The position numbers and the translations under genes are program-made. A model generated the notes under the pieces. It made no database searches. It was not told where the DNA came from and saw only the letters and a list, made by a program, of their open reading frames with translations. Positions 26,552 to 34,627 of a stretch of DNA of 64,000 bases are shown here, piece after piece (position 1 is the stretch's first letter; every line of letters starts with the position of its first letter). The stretch is from Roseateles aquatilis (GTDB lineage Bacteria > Pseudomonadota > Gammaproteobacteria > Burkholderiales > Burkholderiaceae_C): assembly GCF_002205645.1 (NCBI RefSeq), contig NZ_NIOF01000006.1, forward strand, positions 186,001 to 250,000, given 5' to 3'.

Positions 26552-27064
26552 ATGAGTACCGACGCCGGCCCCAACGAGTTGCTGGACATGTCCAGCCCCG
26601 AGCTGAAGCAACAGAGCTACGCGCTGCTAGATCGTCAGCTTCAATCCTTGCTGGCGGGAGAGCGCGACTGCATTGCCAACCTCGCGCAGTTCAGCGCGCT
26701 GGTCTTCCAGGCGGTGCCTGGGCTGAACTGGGCCGGCTTCTACCTGCTGCGCGACGCGAGGCTGGTGCTCGGCCCCTTCCAGGGCAAGGTGGCCTGCGTG
26801 CGCATCCCTGTCGGCCGTGGCGTGTGCGGCGCATGCGCCGAATCGCTCGAAGTGCAACTCGTGCCCGACGTGCATGCCTTCCCGGGCCACATTGCCTGCG
26901 ACAGCGCGTCGAACTCGGAGTTGGTGCTGCCAGTGCTCGTCGACGGCCGACTGGCAGCGGTGTTCGATCTGGACAGCCCGCAGCTCGCGCGTTTCGATGA
27001 ACTCGATGCGCAAGGCTTCCAGGCGATGGTGTCGACGCTCGTGGCCGGCACCGACTGGCCCTGA
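26552..27064 (+). CDS. msrC: Free methionine-(R)-sulfoxide reductase (GAF domain)
   Basis: 170 residues of GAF fold matching fRMsr enzymes, which reduce free methionine-R-sulfoxide with thioredoxin. The three catalytic cysteines sit in order: Cys82 in KVACVRIPVG, Cys92 in GRGVCGACAE, Cys116 in FPGHIACDSASNSELVLPV; spacing matches the E. coli enzyme (84, 94, 118). An additional Cys95 is present. The C-terminus has the SPQLARFDELDAQGF stretch typical of this family. It ends an operon with M24-like and GGCT-like genes. Confidence 0.92.
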   Translation: MSTDAGPNELLDMSSPELKQQSYALLDRQLQSLLAGERDCIANLAQFSALVFQAVPGLNWAGFYLLRDARLVLGPFQGKVACVRIPVGRGVCGACAESLEVQLVPDVHAFPGHIACDSASNSELVLPVLVDGRLAAVFDLDSPQLARFDELDAQGFQAMVSTLVAGTDWP

Positions 27065-27067
27065 GCT

Positions 27068-27232
27068 TCAGTCCCGTTTGACGCCGGGCAGCGCGAGCTT
27101 GAATTTTGCGCCCTGGGGCATGTCGGGCAACTCGATGCCGCTGCCGTTCAGCTCCGCCATGCGATGCAGGATGCTCAGCCCCGGCCCGTTCTCGCCGCGC
27201 GTACTGCGCTGGTCGTCGCCCAAGGCTAGTGG
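27068..27232 (-). pseudogene. Histidine kinase C-terminal remnant A
   Basis: The minus frame ending at 27068 reads as the last part of an HATPase domain: RGENGPGLSILHRMAELNG, SGIELPDMPQGAKFKLALPG, ending VKRD. The GxGLSI and Gly-Ile-Glu-Leu pattern is typical, but the N-terminal part, His box and start are missing. It is tail-to-tail with the fRMsr gene. A possible N-box (VNRMLNALFSNV) lies just upstream in another frame, so a frameshift or deletion is likely. Confidence 0.6.
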
Positions 27233-27472
27233 ACGTAGGTGTCGTCGCGCACGTTGCTGAAGAGTGCATTGAGCATCCTGTTGACCCAGCTCGCAAGCGC
27301 GGGCGATGCGACCCGCTTTGAAGTCATTTCGGAGGTTCTCGGCACCGCAGAGGCTGACTTTCCCTCACGAGCCTGCGTAGTTCCAGCTTTCATCTTTGGT
27401 GCCAAGTCAATGCACACATGGTGCGATGAAGGAATCGTCGACGCGCGCTTTAGATTGGTAAAGCGATTCTTA

Positions 27473-27489
27473 TTGCACGTTGAGTGCAA
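27473..27489. promoter_or_regulatory. LysR-type operator candidate
   Basis: TTGCACGTTGAGTGCAA is a 6-5-6 inverted repeat with the T-N11-A pattern, followed by the AT-rich AATAATTG, 38 bases before the LysR-family start. Autoregulation is likely. Confidence 0.55.
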
Positions 27490-27526
27490 AATAATTGCTG
27501 TCAAAACATTCGGAGCAACGACGTCG

Positions 27527-28372
27527 ATGGACATCACCCTGGCCCGCACTTTTCTGGAGATCGTTGCGGCCGGCAGCTTCGGTCGAGCGGCCGAGAATCT
27601 GCACGTCACGCAAACTGCGGTGAGCGCGCGGGTCAAAGCGCTGGAGGAGCTGCTCGACGCTCAGCTCTTTGTCCGGAACAAGGCCGGTGCGACGCTCACT
27701 TCGGCCGGGGAGCAGTTCACTCGATATGCGTCGATGCTGGTTCAGGTGTGGGAGCGTGCTCGCCATCAGGTGGCGTTGCCGGAGGGCCGAGAGTCAGTGA
27801 TGACCATCGGCTGTGAAGTCAGCCTGTGGGACCCGCTGCTGCTTGACTGGCTGCTCTGGATGCGCAAGTCCGCGCCGCAACTGGCTTTACGTACGGAGGT
27901 AGGCTTTCCAGGCGACCTGATCGACAAGGTGGCTGCCGGCATCCTGGACGTTGCCGTCGTCTACGCACCCCAGCAGAGACCGGGCCTGCGCATCGAACTG
28001 TTGCTCGAAGAGAAGCTGGTGCTCGTGACAACGAGGAAGAGGGGGCAGAAGCTCGATCCTTCGGACTACGTCTACGTCGATTGGGGACCGGATTTCGCGG
28101 CTCAGCACAGTCTTACCTTCCCCCACCTCGGTCACGCAGGCGTGACGGCTGGACTGGGCCCTCTGGGGCGCGAATATGTGCTCGCCGCTGGAGGGTCTGG
28201 TTACTTCAGACTCGCAGTGGTGCGCAAGCATCTCGACAGCGGCAGGTTGCGCCGAGTTCGTGACGCCCCAGAGTTTCTCTATCCCGCCTATGCCGTATTC
28301 GCAGAAGGAGCGGACATGGCCGTGGTTGCCCCCGCGCTGGAAGGGCTGCGGCGCGTGACGAAGAATCCCTGA
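27527..28372 (+). CDS. LysR family transcriptional regulator
   Basis: 281 residues from ATG 27527. The N-terminal winged helix is clear (MDITLARTFLEIVAAGSFGRAAENLHVTQTAVSARVKALEELL), followed by the co-inducer-binding domain (residues about 90-280, MTIGCEVSLWDPLLLDWL). The frame is open upstream to 27239 but adds unrelated sequence; the LysR helix at the start settles the choice. No divergent target gene is adjacent. It is flanked on both sides by related histidine kinase remnants in the opposite orientation, which points to rearrangement here. Confidence 0.88.
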   Translation: MDITLARTFLEIVAAGSFGRAAENLHVTQTAVSARVKALEELLDAQLFVRNKAGATLTSAGEQFTRYASMLVQVWERARHQVALPEGRESVMTIGCEVSLWDPLLLDWLLWMRKSAPQLALRTEVGFPGDLIDKVAAGILDVAVVYAPQQRPGLRIELLLEEKLVLVTTRKRGQKLDPSDYVYVDWGPDFAAQHSLTFPHLGHAGVTAGLGPLGREYVLAAGGSGYFRLAVVRKHLDSGRLRRVRDAPEFLYPAYAVFAEGADMAVVAPALEGLRRVTKNP

Positions 28373-28375
28373 GCT

Positions 28376-28528
28376 TCAGCCTCGTGTGGCGACGACATCG
28401 CGAACCTCAAGCTCGCGCCCCTGGGCCGTGTCGAGCAGCTCCATGCGGCTGCCGTGCAGCTCCAGTATGTGGTGCACGATGCGCCGCAGCCCCCAGGCCG
28501 ATAGACGCGCGGGCCGCGCACCAAGATC
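28376..28528 (-). pseudogene. Histidine kinase C-terminal remnant B
   Basis: The minus frame ending at 28376 reads LSAWGLRRIVHHILELHG, SRMELLDTAQGRELEVRD, ending VVATRG. It is an HATPase tail and shares the pattern GL--I-H---EL-GS--EL-D--QG with remnant A at 27068. The rest of the kinase is absent. It is tail-to-tail with the LysR gene. Confidence 0.55.
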
Positions 28529-28870
28529 AAGCCTTCAATTGAGCGGCGCCGCAGGCATGCCTGTAGAGCTCGGTGGGTTGCAGCCGGGCGTTCCCTCTGG
28601 AAGGCAGCCCAGAGGGCCACTACAAGTTTGGGGGCGAGATGCGGCGGCGCACAACGCCTGGTCGCCCATTTGCGCATGTTGATTACGCACAAAATCAACA
28701 CGCATGAATCCGAGCGTCAAACGGGCAGGATTTCCGAGTAGACAGGCACGCTTCCCTATGGAGACTGTGCTCGTCCACCGCGTGGACGCCCGAGGCGGCG
28801 GTCTGTACGCGCCGGCGGCGGCAACGCGCCCCCGGCCCCCGCTTCCCTACCCATCCGAGCCGAGCCGAGC
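28529..28870. other. Gene-poor stretch between kinase remnant and HEPN-like gene
   Basis: About 340 bases without a supportable gene. It holds a small hairpin (CCCTCTGG at 28593-28600 with 28609-28616) and an AT-richer stretch around 28680-28700. No repeat shared with the rest of the window was noticed. Confidence 0.4.
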
Positions 28871-29344
28871 ATGCCATTGATCAACCCGTTTTCCACACTC
28901 GCCGTCCCGAAGGAGCTCGTGGTGGAGTTCCTGGGCTGTTTCGCGCGCTGCGAGTACGCGATGAAGGCCTCGACGTATGCCCGCGACGACCATGGCATTG
29001 CAGCGGCTGCTTGGCAGCGGTTGGCCAACGACGCTGGCGCCTGGGTCCAGGTCCAGGCTGGCACTCCGTTGGACGAGGCGATCGAACTTCTGACCACGGC
29101 CCCGCCCCGCCTGCAGTCGTTCGGGGGAGGCTGGCAGGCTGTACCGCTACGCGGCGGACATCGTCTTGCGCAGGCCATCGACGCAGCGGTCAGGGTGCGT
29201 CACAACCTTTTCCACGGTGGAAAGCATGCGCCGGAAGCCGCACCCGGTCGGGATGCTGCATTGGTGAACGCCGCGCTGGTGCTTGTCACAGCCGTGGTCG
29301 ACCAGTGCCCCGGCGATCTGCGAGATGCCTACAACGGCGCCTAG
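28871..29344 (+). CDS. HEPN-like protein (RX4H motif) upstream of the integrase
   Basis: 157 residues, all helical by pattern. The diagnostic feature is AAVRVRHNLFHGGKH at residues 106-119: Arg110-x4-His115, with the polar residue right after Arg that is usual in HEPN RNases, and the GGK that follows the motif in several abortive-infection HEPN proteins. An earlier helix has LVVEFLGCFARCEYAMKAS. HEPN proteins often act as RNases in defence or toxin systems. The gene overlaps the large tyrosine recombinase by 20 bases, so the two are co-expressed. No partner antitoxin is seen. The ATG has a weak ribosome site. Confidence 0.62.
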   Translation: MPLINPFSTLAVPKELVVEFLGCFARCEYAMKASTYARDDHGIAAAAWQRLANDAGAWVQVQAGTPLDEAIELLTTAPPRLQSFGGGWQAVPLRGGHRLAQAIDAAVRVRHNLFHGGKHAPEAAPGRDAALVNAALVLVTAVVDQCPGDLRDAYNGA

Positions 29345-31358
29345 CGTTGCCAGCGATCCGCGCGCGAGAAGACTCGGCGCGTCGCACTTCGCCTTCATGC
29401 GTTCGCTGGTTCAGGGGCTTCCCCTGCGCGACAGCTGGGAACGCTACCTGCAAGTCGAAGGTGCATCGAGCGATCTTCGGATCGTGCGCAGCACCATCCA
29501 GTGGCTTCGCGATGCGTTCGCTGCGGCAGCCAGGCGCGAGGATCGCCATGGCGTCGCCCGCCTGGTGCTCATCGACGTCAGCCGTTTGCCCGACGACGGG
29601 CCCAAGGTTCCGTCGCTGGAGGAGTTCGCGAGCGCGCGCGGCCTGGAGGACTTTTCTGAGGCCGATCAGCTGGAGGCCTTTGAGGAGGAGTTTGGGAAGG
29701 CCAGCCAGCGCCTGTCTCGCCGTGGACGGCTGATCAAGAAGCAACTCGACGCGCTGTTGTGGCTTGAGGCCCTGGTCGCTCAACCGCCCCGCGCCGGCGA
29801 TGGCGTGGTGGCGTGGCTGAATTCCAGCATCGCCTCGCGCCTGGAGGCAGCAGGGATCTTCACGATCGCCCAACTGCTCGACCGGATCAATGGCGTCGGG
29901 CGAGGCTGGCCCACCGCTATCCGTGGCATCGGGCCTGCGAAGGCCGAGCGAGTGATGCACTGGCTCGCCGAGCATCGGGACACCATCGGCATGCAGATCG
30001 GAGCGCACGTCCACCAGCCTCGCATGCAGCTGTTTCGGCACGAGCTTCAGAAGGTGGTCCCGCCAGCCTCTGACATTCGGCCGTTGGAGAAGCTCGTCGT
30101 GCCGCTTGAGCTCGACGGAAGTCAGGGCCTGTATCGCCGGCCGCAGGAGCACTGTCTGCTTGCTGCCTCGAACGACTATGCAGCACTGCTTGCCTGGCTT
30201 CAATCGAAGGCCGGTGTAACCCGCGACCAACGCGACGCCGCGAAGGCGCGCCGTCGCGGCAGGGACGCTGGCATCGAAGGCCCGATGGATTGGCTGCTAT
30301 GCCTGTCGAACACGCAGCGCTCCTACCGCAAGGAGGCAGAGCGCTTCTTGTTGTGGGCGGTGGTCGAACGCCGTAGGCCGCTGTCCTCGATGACAACGGA
30401 AGACTGCGTTGCCTACCGCGAATTCCTCTCTGATCCATCGCCGCGGTCGCGATGGTGCGCTCAGCGCAACCGAGAGCGCTGGTCGCCTCTCTGGCGACCA
30501 TTCGAAGGACCGCTCTCGCCATCGGCGCAGCGGCAAGCGATCACCATCCTGAAGAACCTCTACGCGTTCTGGATCGACAAGAACTACGTGATGGGCAACC
30601 CATGGTCGGGCGTCAACGTGCTTCATGCTGCTCAGCCCAGGCTGAACACGGGTCGCAGCCTGAGCGTGGCTCAGTGGCGCCTCGTGGTCGAGCAATCCGA
30701 TCAGCTCCCTGACACATCGACGGCACGCCGGCTGCGCTTCGCGCTGTCGCTGCTGTACGCGACAGGCCTTCGGCTGTCGGAGGCTGTGGCTGCGCGCGTC
30801 GAACATCTGGAATGGGTGGAGTTCCCGCCAGACGAGGAGGACGACGAGCATGTGCAGGGATGGATGCTCAACGTCGTGGGGAAGGGAGGCCGGATTCGAG
30901 AGGTCCCCGTGCCAGCCAGCGTGATCGAGGAACTGTCGACCTACCTGAAGTCAAGACGCCTACCCGCTGAGTTGGACGCTCGCGAGAATATCGGTGCCCA
31001 TTTACTAGGAAAGGCGAGCGACCTGGCCGACGTTGCGCCAGCGCTTCGAGGAGGGCAGGGCGCGGAACCGCGGGAGGGCATCTCCCCCAACACGCTCTAC
31101 GACCAGCTAAAACGCTTCTTTGAAGCTTGTGCGCGTGTGCTTGCCGCTGATGGTGATGAGAAGGGGGCAGACCGTCTCGCTCGTGCCAGTACGCACTGGC
31201 TGCGGCACACCCACGCCTCTCATTCGATCGCGCGCGGCACGCGCGTCGAGATCGAGCAGCAGATACTTGGCCACGCTTCCCTGGCGACGACAACGGTCTA
31301 CGTGACCACCGAGAGCAAACGCAAGATGAAGGCCATCGCCTCGTTCTTTCGTTGCTAG
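29325..31358 (+). CDS. Tyrosine recombinase with N-terminal DUF3701-type domain
   Basis: 677 residues, from an ATG inside the end of the HEPN-like gene. An N-terminal domain (SIASRLEAAGIFTIAQLLDRI...GWPTAIRGIGPAKAERVMHWLA near residues 165-220) is a helix-hairpin-helix-like part seen in DUF3701 integrases. A SAM-like core-binding domain follows (about 330-420), then the catalytic domain with ATGLRLSE (Arg), VVGKGGRIREVPVP (Lys), HWLRHTHAS (His-x-x-Arg) and LGHASLATTTVYV (His, Tyr). All catalytic residues are present. It likely mobilised this part of the island. Right after its stop lies a truncated LysR tail. Confidence 0.93.
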   Translation: MPTTAPSVASDPRARRLGASHFAFMRSLVQGLPLRDSWERYLQVEGASSDLRIVRSTIQWLRDAFAAAARREDRHGVARLVLIDVSRLPDDGPKVPSLEEFASARGLEDFSEADQLEAFEEEFGKASQRLSRRGRLIKKQLDALLWLEALVAQPPRAGDGVVAWLNSSIASRLEAAGIFTIAQLLDRINGVGRGWPTAIRGIGPAKAERVMHWLAEHRDTIGMQIGAHVHQPRMQLFRHELQKVVPPASDIRPLEKLVVPLELDGSQGLYRRPQEHCLLAASNDYAALLAWLQSKAGVTRDQRDAAKARRRGRDAGIEGPMDWLLCLSNTQRSYRKEAERFLLWAVVERRRPLSSMTTEDCVAYREFLSDPSPRSRWCAQRNRERWSPLWRPFEGPLSPSAQRQAITILKNLYAFWIDKNYVMGNPWSGVNVLHAAQPRLNTGRSLSVAQWRLVVEQSDQLPDTSTARRLRFALSLLYATGLRLSEAVAARVEHLEWVEFPPDEEDDEHVQGWMLNVVGKGGRIREVPVPASVIEELSTYLKSRRLPAELDARENIGAHLLGKASDLADVAPALRGGQGAEPREGISPNTLYDQLKRFFEACARVLAADGDEKGADRLARASTHWLRHTHASHSIARGTRVEIEQQILGHASLATTTVYVTTESKRKMKAIASFFRC

Positions 31359-31365
31359 CGACTCG

Positions 31366-31551
31366 ATGCTCGAGCTGGTGCGTGAGACACTCGGACACGG
31401 CCGCTGGGTGCGCTTGCTGCCTGCCTACGAGGTTCCCTCCCAGCCCTTGCACTTGCTCTGTGCACCGCACAGGCGTGTCACGCCAAAGCTGCGGACGTTT
31501 CTCGACTTCGCTATCGCATCATTTGATCAGCCGATGCGAGGCACCCGCTAG
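31366..31551 (+). pseudogene. Truncated LysR-type regulator tail
   Basis: 61 residues with the typical C-terminus of a LysR effector domain: LVRETLGHGRWVRLLPAY, then PLHLLCAPHRRVTPKLRTFLDF. Full LysR proteins have about 300 residues; only the last fifth remains, beginning eight bases after the integrase stop. It looks like the end of a gene cut off by insertion or deletion at this junction. Confidence 0.7.
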
Positions 31552-31564
31552 CTCGCCCGCGATG

Positions 31565-31957
31565 TCACATCAGTAGCAGGAAGACACCGAGTGGACTTTT
31601 GGTCACGGCGACGGAAACGATCCAACCCACCACGGCGAGGGCTGCGATCCACGCCGCAGCTCGCATAAGCAGCGGGCGGCCCGGGCGTAGAGCGATGACG
31701 CCCAGCCCGACGTACAGCACAAGGCCTACGAGCTTTGCCAGTAGCCAAGGCGCGCGGTCAGGCGTTAAGCGCAGCATCCACGCCAGCAGCAGAGCGGAGA
31801 GCAGCAGTACCGAGTCGACCAGATGAGGCAGCGTCTTCGCGGCGCGGCCTCTGACCCAGCGGGCGCCTGCCAGCGATGCTGCGCCGCGGACGAAGAAGCC
31901 GGCGATGGACAGCGAGACCGCTGTCTGGTGGATGAGCTTGACGGTGAAGTAGTCCAT
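31565..31957 (-). CDS. SirB2-family membrane protein
   Basis: 130 residues with four membrane helices; it starts with YFTVKLIHQTAVSLSIAGFFVRG, matching the family opening, and has LPHLVDSVLLLSALLLAW and LLAKLVGLVLYVGLGVIALR. SirB2-type proteins are of unknown biochemical function and often travel with NnrS genes. It starts 3 bases after the nnrS stop and is the last gene of the nsrR-MIP18-membrane protein-nnrS operon, so it likely serves NO metabolism. Confidence 0.85.
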   Translation of the reverse strand: MDYFTVKLIHQTAVSLSIAGFFVRGAASLAGARWVRGRAAKTLPHLVDSVLLLSALLLAWMLRLTPDRAPWLLAKLVGLVLYVGLGVIALRPGRPLLMRAAAWIAALAVVGWIVSVAVTKSPLGVFLLLM

Positions 31958-31960
31958 GTC

Positions 31961-33151
31961 CTATCCGGGGCGCCCGTCGATGCGTGGCTTTGACAGTACG
32001 GGCCAGTAGCGAATGGCGTAGAGCGCGAATCCTGTCGACCACAGCGCTGCCGATCCGAGGGTGGCGTGCACCAACTGGGCCGGTGCGAAGAGCGGCACTG
32101 CGACCCGAACCAAAGCCGCGCAGGCCACGAGCGCGTAGCAGGCAATCTCGTAGCGGTCGGCGCGCAGCGGCCGGCCGGTGTGCCCTCTTGCCGTGCGCGT
32201 CATCATCCCGATGATCAAGCCGCCGATGGCTCCGACCGTGAGGGCATGGGTGGCCAGCGATGGCGCCACCCAGCTGAGAGCGCCCGCCGCTCGCAGTGCC
32301 AGGTGGATTGGGATCCACAGATATGCCAAGTGCAGCACCCACACCAGCGGCACGCGCAAGGTCCGCACGGGTTGCCACAGCATCCAGCGTCCCAGATGCG
32401 CCGCGGCGGCCAGCAGCGTGATGGCTGCAAGGGCCGATTCCTGCAGTGCCAGGATGTCGGCCGCCAGCACCGCAAGCACAGCACCCAGCGCCAGCTTCTC
32501 CAGCGCGGGCTTCTTGCTCGCGTTCAACCCAGGGATGCCGTTGTTCGTGAACATCGGAATGACGCGGCCGCCCATGACGCAGAGGATGAACAGCACGATG
32601 TCGAGTGCAACCTGAACGGCCGGCCACGCCGGCGCCTCGACAACCCCGAGCTGGGACAGATGGATGCATGCAGCCGCCGCAGCCAGCAGAACCAGCAGCC
32701 CCACGAAGAAGTAGTTGCGGCGGTTCTTCGTCTTGAAGAAGGGGATGGCGAGGCTCCCCGCCGCAGCCAGCGGAAAAGCGACGTTGGCAACGGCCGCGGC
32801 CGCGGCATACGGTGTCAGCACGAGGATGCGCGCCACGATCCACAGCGCAGCCAGCGCGCCCAGTTTCCAACCGGTGGGCGTTGGCAGGTTTGTCCAGTTG
32901 CGTCCCGCCGTGAAAAGGAAGCCGACGATGACGGCCAAGGTGAAGCCAAACAGCATCTCGTGCGCATGCCACAAGGGGCCCGAGAGGTAGGGGTGCGCCA
33001 GCAGTCCGGAAAACTGCAGCGCCCAAAGCGGGATGGACAGGGCCGCGAAGACGCTGGCCAGCATGTAGAAGGGCCTGAAACCCAGGGCCAGGAGCGCGAA
33101 GCCTTGCTTGGGGCTGCGCGGCGGTTCTTCAATGTTTTGCAGGGAGGCCAT
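31961..33151 (-). CDS. nnrS: NnrS family protein
   Basis: 396 residues with about 12 membrane helices. The family opening GFALLALGFRPFYMLASVFAAL and the conserved PLWHAHEMLFGF are present, followed by FMGGRVIPMFTNNGIPG-type sequence (MGGRVIPMFTNNGIP) and later HALTVGAIGGLIIGMMTRTARGHTGR. NnrS proteins are haem- and copper-containing membrane proteins that ease nitrosative stress. The start ATG at 33151 lies inside the end of the preceding membrane-protein gene (23-base overlap), so expression is coupled. Its operon also contains nsrR. Confidence 0.92.
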   Translation of the reverse strand: MASLQNIEEPPRSPKQGFALLALGFRPFYMLASVFAALSIPLWALQFSGLLAHPYLSGPLWHAHEMLFGFTLAVIVGFLFTAGRNWTNLPTPTGWKLGALAALWIVARILVLTPYAAAAAVANVAFPLAAAGSLAIPFFKTKNRRNYFFVGLLVLLAAAAACIHLSQLGVVEAPAWPAVQVALDIVLFILCVMGGRVIPMFTNNGIPGLNASKKPALEKLALGAVLAVLAADILALQESALAAITLLAAAAHLGRWMLWQPVRTLRVPLVWVLHLAYLWIPIHLALRAAGALSWVAPSLATHALTVGAIGGLIIGMMTRTARGHTGRPLRADRYEIACYALVACAALVRVAVPLFAPAQLVHATLGSAALWSTGFALYAIRYWPVLSKPRIDGRPG

Positions 33152-34271
33152 GGCGGCTCGTGCGAGATGTGGTGTGTTTGAAATGCCAGGCCGCGGCTGA
33201 CCCCGCCACGGTCGCCAGGAATGCACCGATGGCCACGGCGTTGCCGATTGCACCCCAGGTGACCGAGTGGAAGTCGATCCACGGGCCGACCAGGCGGACG
33301 ACCAAGGAGCCGTGCAGCAATGACAGTGGGAGGTAGTAGGCCCAGCCGAAGAGCACCTTGACGCGCGCGATGGCCGGCAGGATGACCGGCGCGTGGCCCA
33401 GCACCATGCTGAAGACGAAGCCGAGCCCCAGTGCATGCAGCGCGGTGTCACGCAGCGGCCAGCCGAGGGATGTCGCGGCCCAGGCCGAGCCGGCGACGAG
33501 GAGCCAGAGATAGCCAAGGAGCAGGCAGATCGCCATGTAGCGGCTGAGCCCGTGGGCGCGCACGGTGCGCCGCGCGATGTCGAAGCAGAGCAACCAGACG
33601 GCCAACATGCAGAGCGACGCGCCAAAGGCGGCCCCGCCGGCGACGGGCCACAGGCCAGCGAAGGCGCAACCAAAGAACATGAGCGAGAAGACGAGGTACA
33701 ACGCGGTGGCACTGCCTCTGCGCCGCTGCATCAGGCGCGTCATCTCCAGGCGTTCGGCCGCGATCGTCAGCACCAGGAAGGCGAACCACCAGGGGACGAC
33801 CGCGCCGCCTTGGGCGCCTAACGCATGCAGAACACAACCCGTCGCCCATGCTATGGCGCCAACGAGGAGCAGCACGGTGTGGGCCGCGGTCTGTCGCTTG
33901 ACGATGAGCATGTTGACGCCGACGAATGCGATCGACGCACCGAGGACCAGCCAAGCTGCTGCCGTCGGCCAGCCGGCAAGCAAGGCGATGCCAGCGAGTC
34001 CGGAAGTGGCGGGCCCGAGGAAGGCCAGTGAGAGCTTCGCCGCCACGGCACGTTCGATTCCGATGACCGTACCCATGAAGGTGCAGATCATCAAGAAGGC
34101 GTGGGCGGCGACCGCCGGTCCTATCCAGGCGCTGGTGTCAGTAGGAGTGGGCACGCCCGCGCGCACCAGTCCACCAGAGATGCCCGTCGCGAGCGAGACC
34201 ATTGCCACCAGAGCGAACGCCAGACGAGCGACCGCCCGGGTGTCGCGTGTGGCTCTTGCGGTGGTTCTCAT
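33129..34271 (-). CDS. Multi-pass membrane protein of NO-metabolism operon
   Basis: 380 residues from ATG 34271, with about 12 hydrophobic helices (AFALVAMVSLATGISGGLVRAG; ALGLGFVFSMVLGHAPVILPAIARV; YYLPLSLLHGSLVVRLVG). The segment with GLGFVFSMVLGHAPVILPAI carries a His placed as in haem-copper or NnrS-type membrane proteins, but the family is not certain. Relatives sit next to nnrS and norB in denitrifying Burkholderiales. It overlaps nnrS by 23 bases and lies 14 bases after the MIP18-family gene. A role in NO handling is inferred from context only. Confidence 0.7.
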   Translation of the reverse strand: MRTTARATRDTRAVARLAFALVAMVSLATGISGGLVRAGVPTPTDTSAWIGPAVAAHAFLMICTFMGTVIGIERAVAAKLSLAFLGPATSGLAGIALLAGWPTAAAWLVLGASIAFVGVNMLIVKRQTAAHTVLLLVGAIAWATGCVLHALGAQGGAVVPWWFAFLVLTIAAERLEMTRLMQRRRGSATALYLVFSLMFFGCAFAGLWPVAGGAAFGASLCMLAVWLLCFDIARRTVRAHGLSRYMAICLLLGYLWLLVAGSAWAATSLGWPLRDTALHALGLGFVFSMVLGHAPVILPAIARVKVLFGWAYYLPLSLLHGSLVVRLVGPWIDFHSVTWGAIGNAVAIGAFLATVAGSAAAWHFKHTTSRTSRHGLPAKH

Positions 34272-34285
34272 GGCGATTTGCAGCT

Positions 34286-34627
34286 CTACCAACCCATGAA
34301 GCTCTTCGCGCGGGCGCTCATGCGGTCCGTGGTCCAGGCGGGCTTCCAGACGAGCTCAACGTCGATGGTCATTTCCGGCGGCGCGACGCGCTCCAGTTCG
34401 GTCTCGACGTCATCGAGGATGACATCGGCGACAGGGCAAGCGGCGGAGGTCATGGTCAGGAGTACGTGCAGGCGGCCGGGCGTGACGTCGACGCCGTAGA
34501 CCAGGCCGACATCGACGATGGTCATCGCCACTTCCGGATCCACGACACGGCTCAGCGCGGCGAGCACCGGCTCGCGCATGTCATCGGGGCCCGAGTAAGG
34601 GTAGGGCGCAGGGTTGTCGGCGTTCAT
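34286..34627 (-). CDS. MIP18/DUF59-family metal-sulfur cluster assembly protein
   Basis: 113 residues: REPVLAALSRVVDPEVAMTIVDVGLVYGVDV and LLTMTSAACPVADVILDDVETEL are the typical MIP18 core, with the reactive Cys in the TSAACP stretch. Such proteins (SufT, PaaD relatives) help assemble or repair Fe-S clusters. It overlaps nsrR by ATGA; NsrR is itself an Fe-S protein and NO damages such clusters, so a repair or maturation role for NsrR or other Fe-S proteins is plausible. Start ATG 34627. Confidence 0.88.
   Translation of the reverse strand: MNADNPAPYPYSGPDDMREPVLAALSRVVDPEVAMTIVDVGLVYGVDVTPGRLHVLLTMTSAACPVADVILDDVETELERVAPPEMTIDVELVWKPAWTTDRMSARAKSFMGW

Noticed and set aside
28593-28616. Small hairpin in the gene-poor stretch
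   Set aside because: An 8-bp stem without context; not enough to assign a function.
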